Shown: positions 16,510 to 25,679, numbered from the stretch's first letter. The stretch is DNA of 64,000 nt from Paucihalobacter sp036825875 (GCF_036825875.1 NZ_DAISXK010000005.1:37673-101672); one strand, 5' to 3'. Numbers and translations are program-made. Notes: generated from the letters alone by a model not told the origin.

Positions 16510-18779
16510 AAACTAAATCTTAGCATCGTTAAAATAGACCTTCCTGGATTCGGAATTTCAAACGCTCTCAATATGGATAAGTGATCTACATAAGTAGTGT
16601 TTAATAGATTGTTGGTCGAAATACTGGCTGTTAGGTTTTTGTTGCCCCAACTAAAATCTTTTGTTACACCTAGGTTTAATAAAGTATAAGCAGGTGTTTC
16701 AATTTCATTAAATCCAGGTCTGTTTTGTTTTGAAAAATGTGTGAGCGTGGTTTCAATTTGAGTTGATTTTATAAATTTAGGCCTATAATTTAAACCTAAA
16801 CTATAATTATCGGCAGGGATGAAGGTCAGATTTTCGTCAGATTCACTCAAAGTGCCGCGCACCAAGGCTGCGGTTGAGTTGATTGAAATATCCTCGTTAA
16901 ACTTATAATGAATAGACAGTTCTGTACCGTAAAGCTGTGCATTTTCTTGCTGAAATTCCCAGATTTGTAGGCCGTCCTCAGGTTGGGTTTCACCAGTATT
17001 GATAAAGAAAATATAATTTGAAATGGTATTGAAGTAAACCGAGGTTCCCAATGAAAATCTCGAAATTTCTAAGGCATAACTAATATCTGTTTGAAAACTT
17101 TGTTCACGTTCAAAACTCGCATTCCCAACCTCGAATCTGCTGGTTCCGGGATGTGGTCCGTTCGAGAACAACTCAGCCAAATCTGGCGCTCTAAATCCTG
17201 AGGATAGATTTACCTTGATGTTTTGAAATTCAGATATATCATAAGTTGCACCTAAAGACCCAGTAAGTCCGCCGAAATTCGAACTAAGTTGTCTGTTTTC
17301 TGGATTTCCGGGTAAAATAAATCCATAATTGACGAGCAATGGACGGTCGGCAAGGGCCGTGACTTTTCGGTAATCCAATCTAATTCCTGCTTGAAAGTAT
17401 AGCTTATTAAATTGTTTGCTTCCTAAATAATATGCGCCAATATCAAAAGTGTTTGCATCGGGAATTAATATTTCTTGAGCTGAATTTTTATTAAGCATTC
17501 TAATAAAGCTTGATTGAAATCCGAAGGTGTGTTTAAAATTTTGTTTCGGAATTAAAGATATTCTACCAGAAATAAAGCTGTGATTTTGGTTAATTCCAAG
17601 ATCGACCGAATCAAAACTTTCTTCTATTTCGCTGCGATCGTTAAAGTGATGTGAGATATGAAAATAGGTTTGAAACTTTTCGTGAAAACTTTCTTGTGAA
17701 TAAGAAATTAAATAATCTTTTACTTCTTGAAAAGGCAACTGCATGCTGCGATCGTTTCTGCTAGTTGCCAATGATACCTCTAATTCATCATCGCTAATGA
17801 TTCCCAAATTTTGGTTGAGATAGGTAAAAGACAACTTGTTTTTAAAATTAGTCTTATCTAAACCGGCGTGAATTCTGAAATTTTGATTGTTAAATCTGCT
17901 ATTGCCGGTAATTCTGCCGTTGCCATCTTTATAATCGGCATGAGTTTCAAGGGCTGCTTCTAAAGCAAAAAACATATGGTTGTTGAACCGCTTTCCAAAA
18001 CTGGCAAATGTTTTATTGCCATTTGAAACACTATTAAACGAACTTCCAATATTTCCAGTCAATTTGTTGTGATTCAAGTAGGATTCATCGTCTTTGATTA
18101 GTAAAACACCACCAACTGCACCAGAACCGTACAGGATGGACGCTGGACCTTTTATAACGTCAACTTTAGACACCCCTAAATTGTTAAGTCCCAAGCCATG
18201 GTCCTGACCCCATTGGTGATTTTCAAGTTTGTTATTTTGAAAAATGGTAACCACCCTCGAAAATCCAAGTCCTCTTATAAAAGGTTTCACAATGCCCGTA
18301 CCTAAAGTAGCACCGCTAATCCCAGGTAAATCCGTGAGTGAGGCCGCCAAACCTCCAGTGTTTAATTGTCTAGTTATAGTTTTCATATCCAGATCAGTTA
18401 CCGAATATGGAGTTTTTTTGGTTAAACCTGTTTGTTTGTCAATAATTACGATGGCATCAAGTGATTCAATGTCTTTAATGAGTTCGATGTTTAGTCGTTT
18501 ATATTTTTTAGATTCGGAATTAAAGTCTATGGGAAGTATTCTTTTTTGATAGCCAATCGATGAAATCACCAAGTTGAAGACAGCCTCCGAGGATTCAATC
18601 TTAAATGTGCCATCGGATTCTGCAATTGTACCTATGGTAGTATTTTCAATGTAAATGGACGCGAAAGCAACGGCTTCATTGTTAGAAACAATCTGACCTT
18701 CAATAATGAATTGGGAATAATGAGTAAAGTAACTAAGGCACCCAATAAAAACCAGAAAATATTTATTTGAAAAGCACAT
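16506..18779 (-). CDS. TonB-dependent outer-membrane receptor, probable metal/siderophore uptake
   Basis: A 757-residue outer-membrane receptor. Order: signal peptide (about 1-22), a carboxypeptidase-like beta-sandwich (IEGQIVSNNEAVAFASIYIENTTIGT.., about 25-110), a plug domain (TRQLNTGGLAASLTDLPGISG.. with VDVIKGPASILYGSGAVGGVL), then a 22-strand barrel ending in RFSF. The plug's PGISG and QDHGLGLNN patterns resemble the heavy-metal/haem branch of the family. It diverges from a DtxR-type regulator and sits by ZIP and Feo genes, so an iron, zinc or manganese substrate is likely. The box at 18819-18834 covers its promoter. Confidence 0.9.
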   Translation of the reverse strand: MCFSNKYFLVFIGCLSYFTHYSQFIIEGQIVSNNEAVAFASIYIENTTIGTIAESDGTFKIESSEAVFNLVISSIGYQKRILPIDFNSESKKYKRLNIELIKDIESLDAIVIIDKQTGLTKKTPYSVTDLDMKTITRQLNTGGLAASLTDLPGISGATLGTGIVKPFIRGLGFSRVVTIFQNNKLENHQWGQDHGLGLNNLGVSKVDVIKGPASILYGSGAVGGVLLIKDDESYLNHNKLTGNIGSSFNSVSNGNKTFASFGKRFNNHMFFALEAALETHADYKDGNGRITGNSRFNNQNFRIHAGLDKTNFKNKLSFTYLNQNLGIISDDELEVSLATSRNDRSMQLPFQEVKDYLISYSQESFHEKFQTYFHISHHFNDRSEIEESFDSVDLGINQNHSFISGRISLIPKQNFKHTFGFQSSFIRMLNKNSAQEILIPDANTFDIGAYYLGSKQFNKLYFQAGIRLDYRKVTALADRPLLVNYGFILPGNPENRQLSSNFGGLTGSLGATYDISEFQNIKVNLSSGFRAPDLAELFSNGPHPGTSRFEVGNASFEREQSFQTDISYALEISRFSLGTSVYFNTISNYIFFINTGETQPEDGLQIWEFQQENAQLYGTELSIHYKFNEDISINSTAALVRGTLSESDENLTFIPADNYSLGLNYRPKFIKSTQIETTLTHFSKQNRPGFNEIETPAYTLLNLGVTKDFSWGNKNLTASISTNNLLNTTYVDHLSILRAFEIPNPGRSILTMLRFSF

Positions 18780-18802
18780 GCTGTTTTAATAATTTATTTA
18801 GG

Positions 18803-18810
18803 CAAATATA
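18803..18810 (-). promoter_or_regulatory. -7 box of the TonB-receptor promoter
   Basis: The minus strand reads TATATTTG (TAnnTTTG), 23 bases before the receptor ATG. The palindrome at 18819-18834 lies in the -20 to -33 region of this promoter, where a bound repressor would block polymerase. Confidence 0.55.
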
Positions 18811-18818
18811 TAAATAAA

Positions 18819-18834
18819 TTTAGACAAGGCTAAA
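18819..18834. promoter_or_regulatory. DtxR/MntR-type palindromic operator
   Basis: TTTAGACAAGGCTAAA is a 16-bp interrupted palindrome (TTTAG-N6-CTAAA; 6 of 8 base pairs symmetric), similar in form to DtxR-family boxes. It lies between the divergent TonB receptor and the DtxR-family gene. Another TTTAGGC half-site overlaps the receptor -7 region at about 18797-18803. Confidence 0.6.
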
Positions 18835-18860
18835 AATGTATTTTATATTGTTTAAAAATG

Positions 18861-18868
18861 TATTTTTG
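18861..18868 (+). promoter_or_regulatory. -7 box of the DtxR-family gene
   Basis: TATTTTTG matches TAnnTTTG, 22 bases before the ATG at 18891. Confidence 0.5.
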
Positions 18869-18890
18869 TGACCATAAAGTATACAGATTT

Positions 18891-19550
18891 ATGTTTAGTG
18901 ATTCAGAAGAAAATTATTTAAAAACAATATTTCATCTAGAAAGACAATTTAAAGATGGCGTTTCTACCAATGCAATCGCCGACCAGATGCAAACCAAAGC
19001 ATCGTCTGTTACTGATATGATGAAACGATTATCAGATAAAAATTTAGTTAACTACGTGAAATATCAAGGCGTAACATTATGTGATAAAGGAAGAATCGCC
19101 GCTGCAGCAATCATCAGAAAACACAGGTTGTGGGAAGTTTTTTTGGTTGAAAAATTAGAATTTAGTTGGGATGAAGTTCATGAGGTTGCTGAACAATTGG
19201 AGCATATTGAATCTGAACAACTCATAGATAAGCTTGATAAAATGCTCAACTATCCCAAATTTGATCCCCATGGCGATCCTATTCCAAATAAAGATGGAAA
19301 TTTTCCAATTAGAGATAAAGTTTTATTAAGTGATTTAAGAGTTGGTTCCAAAGGGATATGTATTGGTGTGAAGGATACTTCATCCTCTTTTTTAAAGTAT
19401 TTGGATAAAAATGGCATCGCCTTAGGAAAGTCTATTCAAGTATTGGAAAAGGAAGATTTTGATCATTCACAAAAAATAAAAATAGAAAATGAGGTGCTGC
19501 AAGTATCTCAGCAAATTGCATCAAATTTATATATTAAAACCACCCATTAA
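18891..19550 (+). CDS. Metal-dependent transcriptional regulator, DtxR/MntR family
   Basis: Cytosolic repressor of 219 residues. An N-terminal winged helix-turn-helix (SEENYLKTIFHLERQ..GVSTNAIADQMQTKASSVTDMMKRL) is followed by the metal-binding dimerisation domain (about 70-140, with KHRLWEVFLVEKL, DEVHEVAEQLEHIES and FDPHGDPIP) and a C-terminal FeoA/SH3-like domain. The ATG at 18891 is preferred over one 33 bases upstream that overlaps the -7 box. It is followed after 2 bp by a ZIP transporter and faces a TonB receptor over a palindromic box. It likely represses metal uptake when Mn2+ or Fe2+ is plentiful; which metal is not decided by sequence. Confidence 0.92.
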   Translation: MFSDSEENYLKTIFHLERQFKDGVSTNAIADQMQTKASSVTDMMKRLSDKNLVNYVKYQGVTLCDKGRIAAAAIIRKHRLWEVFLVEKLEFSWDEVHEVAEQLEHIESEQLIDKLDKMLNYPKFDPHGDPIPNKDGNFPIRDKVLLSDLRVGSKGICIGVKDTSSSFLKYLDKNGIALGKSIQVLEKEDFDHSQKIKIENEVLQVSQQIASNLYIKTTH

Positions 19551-19552
19551 TT

Positions 19553-20374
19553 ATGGATAGTATTTTAGATTTTTTCGAAAACATAAATCCGGTTTATGGC
19601 GCTTTAGTGGCAGGTTTATTCACTTGGATTTTGACAGCACTAGGCGCGTCGCTAGTGTTTTTTGTAAAAGGTATGAATCGTGCATTACTTGACGGAATGC
19701 TTGGATTTACAGGTGGTGTTATGGTAGCAGCTAGTTTTTGGAGTTTGCTAGCGCCAGGTATTGCCATGAGTCCTGGCGAAGGTTTTGTAAAAGTAATCCC
19801 AGCAGTAGTTGGTTTTGCGCTTGGTGCTTTGTTCATTTTTGGCTTAGATAAAATTTTACCACATTTACATATCAACTTTAAAGAAACGGAAAAAGAAGGT
19901 GTTAAAACACCTTGGCATAGAACGACCTTATTAGTATTGGCCATAACCTTGCACAATATTCCTGAAGGATTAGCTGTGGGTGTTTTATTTGGTGGTGTTG
20001 CCTTGGGTATGCCAGAAGCGACTATAGGTGGTGCAGTTGCCTTAGCACTTGGAATTGGAATTCAGAATTTTCCTGAAGGCTTGGCCGTGTCTATGCCTTT
20101 AAGACGTCATGGCGTTAGTAAATTCAAAAGTTTTTGGTTTGGTCAAATGTCAGCTATTGTTGAACCTATCGCAGCAGTAATTGGAGCTGTAGCGGTTACA
20201 TTTTTCACTCCGTTGTTACCTTATGCATTGTCTTTTGCAGCGGGTGCTATGATTTTTGTAGTGGTTGAAGAAGTGATTCCAGAAACCCAGCGAGATAAAT
20301 ATACCGATATCGCCACATTGGGCTTTATTGGCGGATTTATTATTATGATGACTTTAGACGTTGGTCTTGGATAG
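19553..20374 (+). CDS. ZIP-family divalent metal transporter
   Basis: Inner-membrane transporter of 273 residues with eight hydrophobic helices. The metal path shows HNIPEGLAVGV in TM4 and NFPEGLAVSMP in TM5, the hallmark H/N-x-x-PEG pairs of the GufA/ZupT branch. A short acidic/basic loop lies between TM3 and TM4. The family imports Zn2+, Fe2+ or Mn2+. It starts 2 bp after the DtxR-family gene, so it is almost certainly in that operon and under its control. The next gene, on the other strand, ends 2 bp away. Confidence 0.92.
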   Translation: MDSILDFFENINPVYGALVAGLFTWILTALGASLVFFVKGMNRALLDGMLGFTGGVMVAASFWSLLAPGIAMSPGEGFVKVIPAVVGFALGALFIFGLDKILPHLHINFKETEKEGVKTPWHRTTLLVLAITLHNIPEGLAVGVLFGGVALGMPEATIGGAVALALGIGIQNFPEGLAVSMPLRRHGVSKFKSFWFGQMSAIVEPIAAVIGAVAVTFFTPLLPYALSFAAGAMIFVVVEEVIPETQRDKYTDIATLGFIGGFIIMMTLDVGLG

Positions 20375-20376
20375 CA

Positions 20377-20514
20377 TTAATCACAACCGCAATTGCCACT
20401 ACCGCAAGATTTTGCAGCCTTTTTCTTTGAAGTAAAAACAAAACGTTTCAGCAAGAATACAATTGCTGCTACAAGCGTGAGTACGACTAATATGGTTTGT
20501 ATTGTGTGATTCAT
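20377..20514 (-). CDS. FeoB-associated Cys-rich membrane protein
   Basis: A 45-residue protein with one membrane helix (about 5-27), a basic stretch and a cysteine tail ending SCGSGNCGCD (Cys37, Cys42, Cys44). This is the layout of the small FeoB-associated Cys-rich family (sometimes called FeoC-like or attP). It starts 6 bp after the feoB stop on the same strand, so it is the last gene of a feoA-feoB operon. Its role is probably to help iron transfer or FeoB assembly at the inner membrane; that is inference from family and position. Confidence 0.8.
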   Translation of the reverse strand: MNHTIQTILVVLTLVAAIVFLLKRFVFTSKKKAAKSCGSGNCGCD

Positions 20515-20520
20515 AAGTAT

Positions 20521-22617
20521 TTATTTTAATAGCTGATAAGCAATCAGCGATATAATATAAGCAATAATTGTCATACCTGCTAATTGAATCATAGGCCATT
20601 TCCAGCTATTAGTTTCTCGTTTTACAATGGCTAAGGTGCTCATGCATTGCATTGCAAAAGCATAAAACAATAACAGTGAAATTCCAGTTGCAAAATTAAA
20701 CACTTTAGTGCCATCGCTATTTACTTCGGCAGCCATACGTTTTTTAATGGTGCTTTCTTCGTCGGCATCGCTGCTTCCTACGCTGTAAATGGTAGCAAGT
20801 GTTCCAATAAAAACCTCTCTTGCTGCAAAGGAAGTAGCAATACCAATTCCTATTTTCCAATCGTAACCTAAAGGTCTAATAACAGGTTCAATGGCTTTTC
20901 CAACGTAACCTATATAAGAATGCTCTAATTTGTGTGCAGCAACTTTTTGGTCAATTTCGTCATAATCAACATTTGGAAATTCCGTTTGAACAATAGTTTC
21001 GGCATCATTAAATTGCTCATTTGGACCATAAGATGCCAACACCCAAAGAATAATTGAAATGGCCAGAATAATTTTACCAGCCTCAAAAACAAAGGCCTTA
21101 GTTTTTTCTAGAACAGTTAATGCAACGTTTTTAGGAAGTGGCATTTTATAGTTTGGCATTTCAACCACAAAAAACGACTTGTGCTTTATTTTTAATATTT
21201 TATTAAGCGCATACGCCGAAATAATTGCCATGGCAAATCCTAAAAAATATAGAAGCATTAAGGTTAAGGCTTGGTAGTTAAGACCGATAAATCGGCCTTG
21301 CGGAATTACCAATGCAATAATAATTAGATACACCGGTAATCGTGCAGAACATGTCATAAACGGAGTTACCAAGATGGTAATAAGTCGTTCTTTCCAACTT
21401 TCAATGTTACGTGTTGCCATAATTGCTGGAATCGCGCAGGCAGTTCCAGAAATAAGTGGCACAACACTTTTACCGCTAAGCCCAAAACGACGCATAACTC
21501 TATCCATTAAAAACACAACGCGACTCATATAGCCGCTTTCTTCAAGAATTGAAATAAACAGAAAAAGAAACGCAATTTGTGGAATAAATATCACAATACC
21601 ACCAATACCAGCAATAATACCTTCGGACAACAGATCCGTGAAAACGCCTGGTGGTAAGGTGTTTTGAACCCATTCTGATAAAGCTGCGAAACTTTCGTCT
21701 ATAAAATCCATGGGCACGGTTGCCCAATCGTAAATGGCCTGAAAAATTGTAAGTAGAATTACAAAAAATATAACATACCCAAACACTTTGTGGGTTAAAA
21801 TTCTATCAGCTTTGTAACGTAAATCAGTGGCTTTACTTGTGTCGATTGTTAATCCTATTTTAAGAACAGCGTTGATGAACTGGTAACGTTTTATGGTCTC
21901 TTTTTGCTGAAGTACTTTAAGTTCTATTTTAGATTTCACTTGGAAATCACCTACGTCAAATTGGTTTCTTTCAATTTTCCCAAAGTTCGCATCCTGCGAA
22001 ATAACTACCCATAGCTTGTATAGGTTTTGATTGGGAAAGGTTTTTCGCAAACTTTCAAAATACGCAACATCTATAGTTGAAGTGTCTAGACAACCTTCCG
22101 TAGAAAGTGATTTATAATCGTAAATAAGTTCTTTTAGATTGTCAATGCCAATATTTTTGCGTGTGGAAACAAGTGCGATTTTGGTTTTAAGTTCGACTTC
22201 TAAAATATCAATGTCTAATGAAATTCCTCGACGCTTCATTCTATCCGACATATTAATTACCAAGATAGTTGGAATCTGAAGGTCTTTAATTTGAGTGAAT
22301 AGTAGTAAATTTCGCTTTAGATTTTCGACATCAGTTACCACAACAGCAACATCAGGAAAATCTTTATCATTCTTATTTAAAAGGAGTTCAATCACCACAT
22401 TCTCATCAAAAGAAGAAGCGTTTAAACTGTAAGTCCCAGGTAAATCAATAATATGCGCCTTAACGCCACGTGGCAATTTGCAGATTCCTTCTTTTTTTTC
22501 AACCGTAATTCCCGGATAGTTTCCAACTTTTTGGTTTAAACCTGTAAGGGAATTGAAAACGGAAGTTTTTCCGGTGTTGGGATTGCCAATAAGTGCGACA
22601 TTAATTTGTTTAGCCAT
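20521..22617 (-). CDS. feoB: Ferrous iron transport protein B
   Basis: Inner-membrane Fe2+ transporter of 698 residues. The N-terminal G domain shows G1 GNPNTGKTS, G3 DLPGTYSL and G4 NMSD, followed by a GDI-like helical domain. The membrane part has two Gate regions (FIPQIAFLFLFISILEESGYMSRVVFLMD and the PLISGTACAIPAIMATR segment with its conserved cysteine). Length is normal for Bacteroidota. It overlaps feoA by 8 bp and is followed by the Cys-rich small gene. The operon lies next to a DtxR-ZIP operon on the other strand. Confidence 0.97.
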   Translation of the reverse strand: MAKQINVALIGNPNTGKTSVFNSLTGLNQKVGNYPGITVEKKEGICKLPRGVKAHIIDLPGTYSLNASSFDENVVIELLLNKNDKDFPDVAVVVTDVENLKRNLLLFTQIKDLQIPTILVINMSDRMKRRGISLDIDILEVELKTKIALVSTRKNIGIDNLKELIYDYKSLSTEGCLDTSTIDVAYFESLRKTFPNQNLYKLWVVISQDANFGKIERNQFDVGDFQVKSKIELKVLQQKETIKRYQFINAVLKIGLTIDTSKATDLRYKADRILTHKVFGYVIFFVILLTIFQAIYDWATVPMDFIDESFAALSEWVQNTLPPGVFTDLLSEGIIAGIGGIVIFIPQIAFLFLFISILEESGYMSRVVFLMDRVMRRFGLSGKSVVPLISGTACAIPAIMATRNIESWKERLITILVTPFMTCSARLPVYLIIIALVIPQGRFIGLNYQALTLMLLYFLGFAMAIISAYALNKILKIKHKSFFVVEMPNYKMPLPKNVALTVLEKTKAFVFEAGKIILAISIILWVLASYGPNEQFNDAETIVQTEFPNVDYDEIDQKVAAHKLEHSYIGYVGKAIEPVIRPLGYDWKIGIGIATSFAAREVFIGTLATIYSVGSSDADEESTIKKRMAAEVNSDGTKVFNFATGISLLLFYAFAMQCMSTLAIVKRETNSWKWPMIQLAGMTIIAYIISLIAYQLLK

Positions 22618-22843
22618 TGGTAATCTTTATAATGATGTGTTCTGCAGTTTCTTTTCTAATGGCAACATGCGAATCGTTAATATTAAGATACATCGGGTCA
22701 GAGAAGGGCGCAACTTGTAGTAATTCAACGAAATTCCCTGGTAAACAACCCATTTCTAACAATTTTAGAGGAATATTGTTTGAGGAGACATCGATAATAA
22801 TAGCTTTTTCGCCTTTTTTGAGTTCTGCCAGTGTTACTTTCAA
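22610..22843 (-). CDS. feoA: Ferrous iron transport protein A
   Basis: A cytosolic 77-residue SH3-like protein that supports FeoB. It has the family pattern MTLAEL-like start (MKVTLAELKKGEKAII), LKLLEMGCLPGNFVELLQVAPFSDPMYL and VAIRKETAEHI. It overlaps the feoB start by 8 bp. The promoter -7 box lies at 22871-22878 inside an inverted repeat that may bind the DtxR-family regulator. Confidence 0.95.
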   Translation of the reverse strand: MKVTLAELKKGEKAIIIDVSSNNIPLKLLEMGCLPGNFVELLQVAPFSDPMYLNINDSHVAIRKETAEHIIIKITNG

Positions 22844-22846
22844 AGC

Positions 22847-22888
22847 TTATTTAGATTCATTTTAAAAAAGCAAAAGTAAACTAAATAA
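22847..22888. promoter_or_regulatory. Inverted repeat around the feoA promoter
   Basis: TTATTTAG (22847-22854) and CTAAATAA (22881-22888) are perfect 8-bp inverted arms. They enclose TACTTTTG on the minus strand (22871-22878), a TAnnTTTG -7 box. The TTTAG cores match those of the box at 18819-18834, but the spacing is wider, so these may be two separate half-sites. Metal control is inferred. Confidence 0.4.
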
Positions 22889-22939
22889 ATTATAAGCAAA
22901 AGAAATTGGACTGTTAAACCTATACCAAAATTGGTTTAT

Positions 22940-23605
22940 CTATTCGGCTTTTAAAGTTTTAATATCTTCTAAAAGTGTTTTAATTTCTTCAGGATTGGTG
23001 CCATCGTAAAATCCTCGTATTTGTCTTTTTTTATCGATGAGCATAAAGTTTTCGGTATGAATCATATCAAACTCGCCACCGTCTCCATCATCTAAAACAG
23101 CAAGATAACTTTTTCTTGCTAGGTTGTAGATTTCTTTTTTATCACCCGTTACTAAATTCCATTTTTTATCATTGACACCCTTTTCTACAGCATATTTTTT
23201 TAGTTGTGCAACGCAATCTATTTCAGGTGTTACAGAGTGTGATAATAACATGACATCGTCATCATTTAAAATTTCTTTTTGAATTTGAACCATGTGATCC
23301 GTCATGGCTATACAAATAGTTGGGCAAGTGGTGAAGAAAAAATCGGCCACATAAATTTTATTTTCGTAATCCTTCTGTGTGACGGTTTTAGCATTTTGAT
23401 TTGTCAAACTAAAATCGGCAATCTTGTGGTATTTTTTTTGGTGTTGAATGGTGCTATCGACCAATTCAGCTGTCACCATTGATGGCTGATAAATTGGTAA
23501 GACTTTTTTCGGTTTTAAGATGTTGTAAAAAATGCTAATAATTATGATGGAAATTATGAGTAAAGCAATGGCGAAGTTTTTATAGGCTTTAAAAAACTGT
23601 AACAT
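22940..23605 (-). CDS. SCO1/SenC-family protein
   Basis: A 221-residue protein with one N-terminal membrane anchor (about 11-29) and an extracytoplasmic thioredoxin-fold domain. The copper ligands Cys94 and Cys98 lie in FFFTTCPTICIAM, and the third-ligand histidine is in MIHTENFMLID. The family delivers copper or electrons to the Cu-A site of cytochrome c oxidase. It has its own promoter and lies upstream of feoA on the same strand. No oxidase genes are in the window. Confidence 0.93.
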   Translation of the reverse strand: MLQFFKAYKNFAIALLIISIIIISIFYNILKPKKVLPIYQPSMVTAELVDSTIQHQKKYHKIADFSLTNQNAKTVTQKDYENKIYVADFFFTTCPTICIAMTDHMVQIQKEILNDDDVMLLSHSVTPEIDCVAQLKKYAVEKGVNDKKWNLVTGDKKEIYNLARKSYLAVLDDGDGGEFDMIHTENFMLIDKKRQIRGFYDGTNPEEIKTLLEDIKTLKAE

Positions 23606-23639
23606 ATAGAGGTTTTGAGTGAAAAATCGAAAATTTATA

Positions 23640-23647
23640 CAAAAATA
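23640..23647 (-). promoter_or_regulatory. -7 box of the SCO gene
   Basis: The minus strand reads TATTTTTG (TAnnTTTG), 34 bases upstream of the ATG at 23605. A TAGGA-N7-TCCTA inverted repeat lies just upstream at 23656-23672. Confidence 0.5.
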
Positions 23648-23697
23648 CGACTTGATAGGAATAAAAATCCTAATTTTAAAGTTAAAAAGAAAAAGCT

Positions 23698-25638
23698 ATG
23701 CGTATTTATATTAACCTTTTAGCACTTTGGAGCGTGGCTATCTTGTTTGCGCAAAAGCCATTAACCATTTCAGAATCGATTGTTGAGGTTGAAGCCAAAT
23801 CGGCCTCTCAATTGTTGAATTACCGAGCAAATCTCAATACTGGAAATTACGATGTAAAATACCACCGTTTGTACTTAAATATTGATCCTGTACAAATAGG
23901 AATGTCAGGAGCAGTTACCACTTATTTTGAAGCTAAGAGTGATTTAAATGAAGTTGTGTTTGATCTTACTAGTAACATGATAGTATCATCAGTTACCCAA
24001 AGAGAAAATGAATTAACTTTTACTCAAAACGCTGATGATGAATTGCGTATAAATTTACCTGAAGTTTTGAATCAAGGTGTATTAGACTCATTAACAGTAC
24101 ATTATTCTGGAAATCCTATAAGTTCGGGATTTGGCTCGTATGAGCAAACTACCCATGCTGGTGTTCCCATTGTTTGGACACTTTCTGAGCCTTATGGCGC
24201 CAAAGCTTGGTGGCCATGTAAGCAAGATTTAATAGACAAGGCCGATTCTGTGGATGTGTATTTAAATACTCCCAGGTTTACACCAGGGAATGAAGATTAT
24301 GTGGCCGTTTCAAATGGCGTTGAATTGAGTCAAGTTATTCAAGGCAATAACAAAGTAACGCGATTTAAGCACCGCTATCCAATTCCAGCTTATTTAATTG
24401 CTATCGCCATCACCAATTATACTATTTATAATGATGTGGTTCCAAACAATGGTGAACCGTTTGATATTGTTAATTATGTCTTTCCCGAAAGCCTCGCAAC
24501 AGCGCAAGCTAGCACACCAGTTACTGTTGATATTATGAATTATTTTGTCGACATTTTTGAACCGTATCCGTACGCAGACGAAAAATATGGTCACGCACAA
24601 TTTGGATGGGGTGGCGGTATGGAGCATACAACAGTGTCGTTTATGGGAAATTTTTCGAGAGAATTAATAACCCACGAGTTGGCTCATCAATGGTTTGGCA
24701 ACAAAGTTACCTGCGGAAGCTGGCAAGACATTTGGCTTAACGAAGGGTTTGCCACGTATCTATACGGCTTGGTAATTGAAGAATTTGATGGTAATACTGC
24801 TTTCAGTACATGGAAACAACAGCGAAACAATTTTATAACCTCACAACCCGATGGTTCGGTGTATTTGAAACCCCAAGACACTACAAGTATTAATAGAATT
24901 TTCAGCAGTAGATTAAGTTATAATAAAGCTGCTATGGTGCTGCATATGCTGCGAAAGAAAATGGGAGATGCTAATTTTTTCCAAGGCTTAAGAGATTATC
25001 TGGCACATCCCGATTTAGCATTTGACTACGCCAAAACAGCCGATTTTATTCCGATTATGGAATCGGCCAGTAATCAAGACTTAACAGAGTTTTTTAACGA
25101 TTGGCTGTTTAATGAAGGTCACCCTAGTTTTGAAGTACTTTGGAACCAACCTCAGGAAGATGAAGTGCAAATCAGTTTATCTCAAACGCAAAGTCATCCG
25201 TCGGTTGATTTCTTTGAGGTGGATGTGCCGTTGCGATTAATCGGAACGCAAGGCGAAATTTTAGATCTGATACGCAGCAATACCACCAATAATCAATTGT
25301 TTGTTGAAACCGTTAATTTTGAAGTCTCTGAAATTATTTTCGATCCTAATTTCGATGTTTTGTCGCGTAATAATACTGTTTCTTTAAGCATCAACGATAT
25401 GAATTTAGAAACAGAAATTTTACTGTATCCCAATCCTACTACTGGTATATTAACTATTCAAAAGCCTGAATCGGTAATTATTGAACGTATAAGAATACAC
25501 AATGTGCTAGGCCAGTTAGTAATGGATGTACCTTATTATGAAACAAATTTGGATTTGAGTGCGCTTAAGTCTGGGATGTATTTTGTTGAATTTTCGAACG
25601 CTCATACCTGGGTTAATAAAACGGTGTTAAAAAAATAG
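23698..25638 (+). CDS. Secreted M1-family aminopeptidase with T9SS type A sorting domain
   Basis: A 646-residue zinc metallopeptidase. Order: signal peptide (1-18), N-terminal beta domain, catalytic thermolysin-like domain with HELAHQWFGNKV near residue 326 and the third ligand in WLNEGFATYLYG (HExxH-18-E), and the exopeptidase motif GGGMEHTT. A C-terminal T9SS type A tail starts with LYPNPTTGILTI and ends FVEFSNAHTWVNKTVLKK. It should be secreted across the outer membrane by the type IX system and take up peptides at the N-terminus. It lacks the usual C-terminal helical repeat domain of long M1 enzymes. Confidence 0.93.
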   Translation: MRIYINLLALWSVAILFAQKPLTISESIVEVEAKSASQLLNYRANLNTGNYDVKYHRLYLNIDPVQIGMSGAVTTYFEAKSDLNEVVFDLTSNMIVSSVTQRENELTFTQNADDELRINLPEVLNQGVLDSLTVHYSGNPISSGFGSYEQTTHAGVPIVWTLSEPYGAKAWWPCKQDLIDKADSVDVYLNTPRFTPGNEDYVAVSNGVELSQVIQGNNKVTRFKHRYPIPAYLIAIAITNYTIYNDVVPNNGEPFDIVNYVFPESLATAQASTPVTVDIMNYFVDIFEPYPYADEKYGHAQFGWGGGMEHTTVSFMGNFSRELITHELAHQWFGNKVTCGSWQDIWLNEGFATYLYGLVIEEFDGNTAFSTWKQQRNNFITSQPDGSVYLKPQDTTSINRIFSSRLSYNKAAMVLHMLRKKMGDANFFQGLRDYLAHPDLAFDYAKTADFIPIMESASNQDLTEFFNDWLFNEGHPSFEVLWNQPQEDEVQISLSQTQSHPSVDFFEVDVPLRLIGTQGEILDLIRSNTTNNQLFVETVNFEVSEIIFDPNFDVLSRNNTVSLSINDMNLETEILLYPNPTTGILTIQKPESVIIERIRIHNVLGQLVMDVPYYETNLDLSALKSGMYFVEFSNAHTWVNKTVLKK

Positions 25639-25679
25639 CGATAAGCTGTACTTGTGTTTTCTAAATGCCTTTAAAAGGT

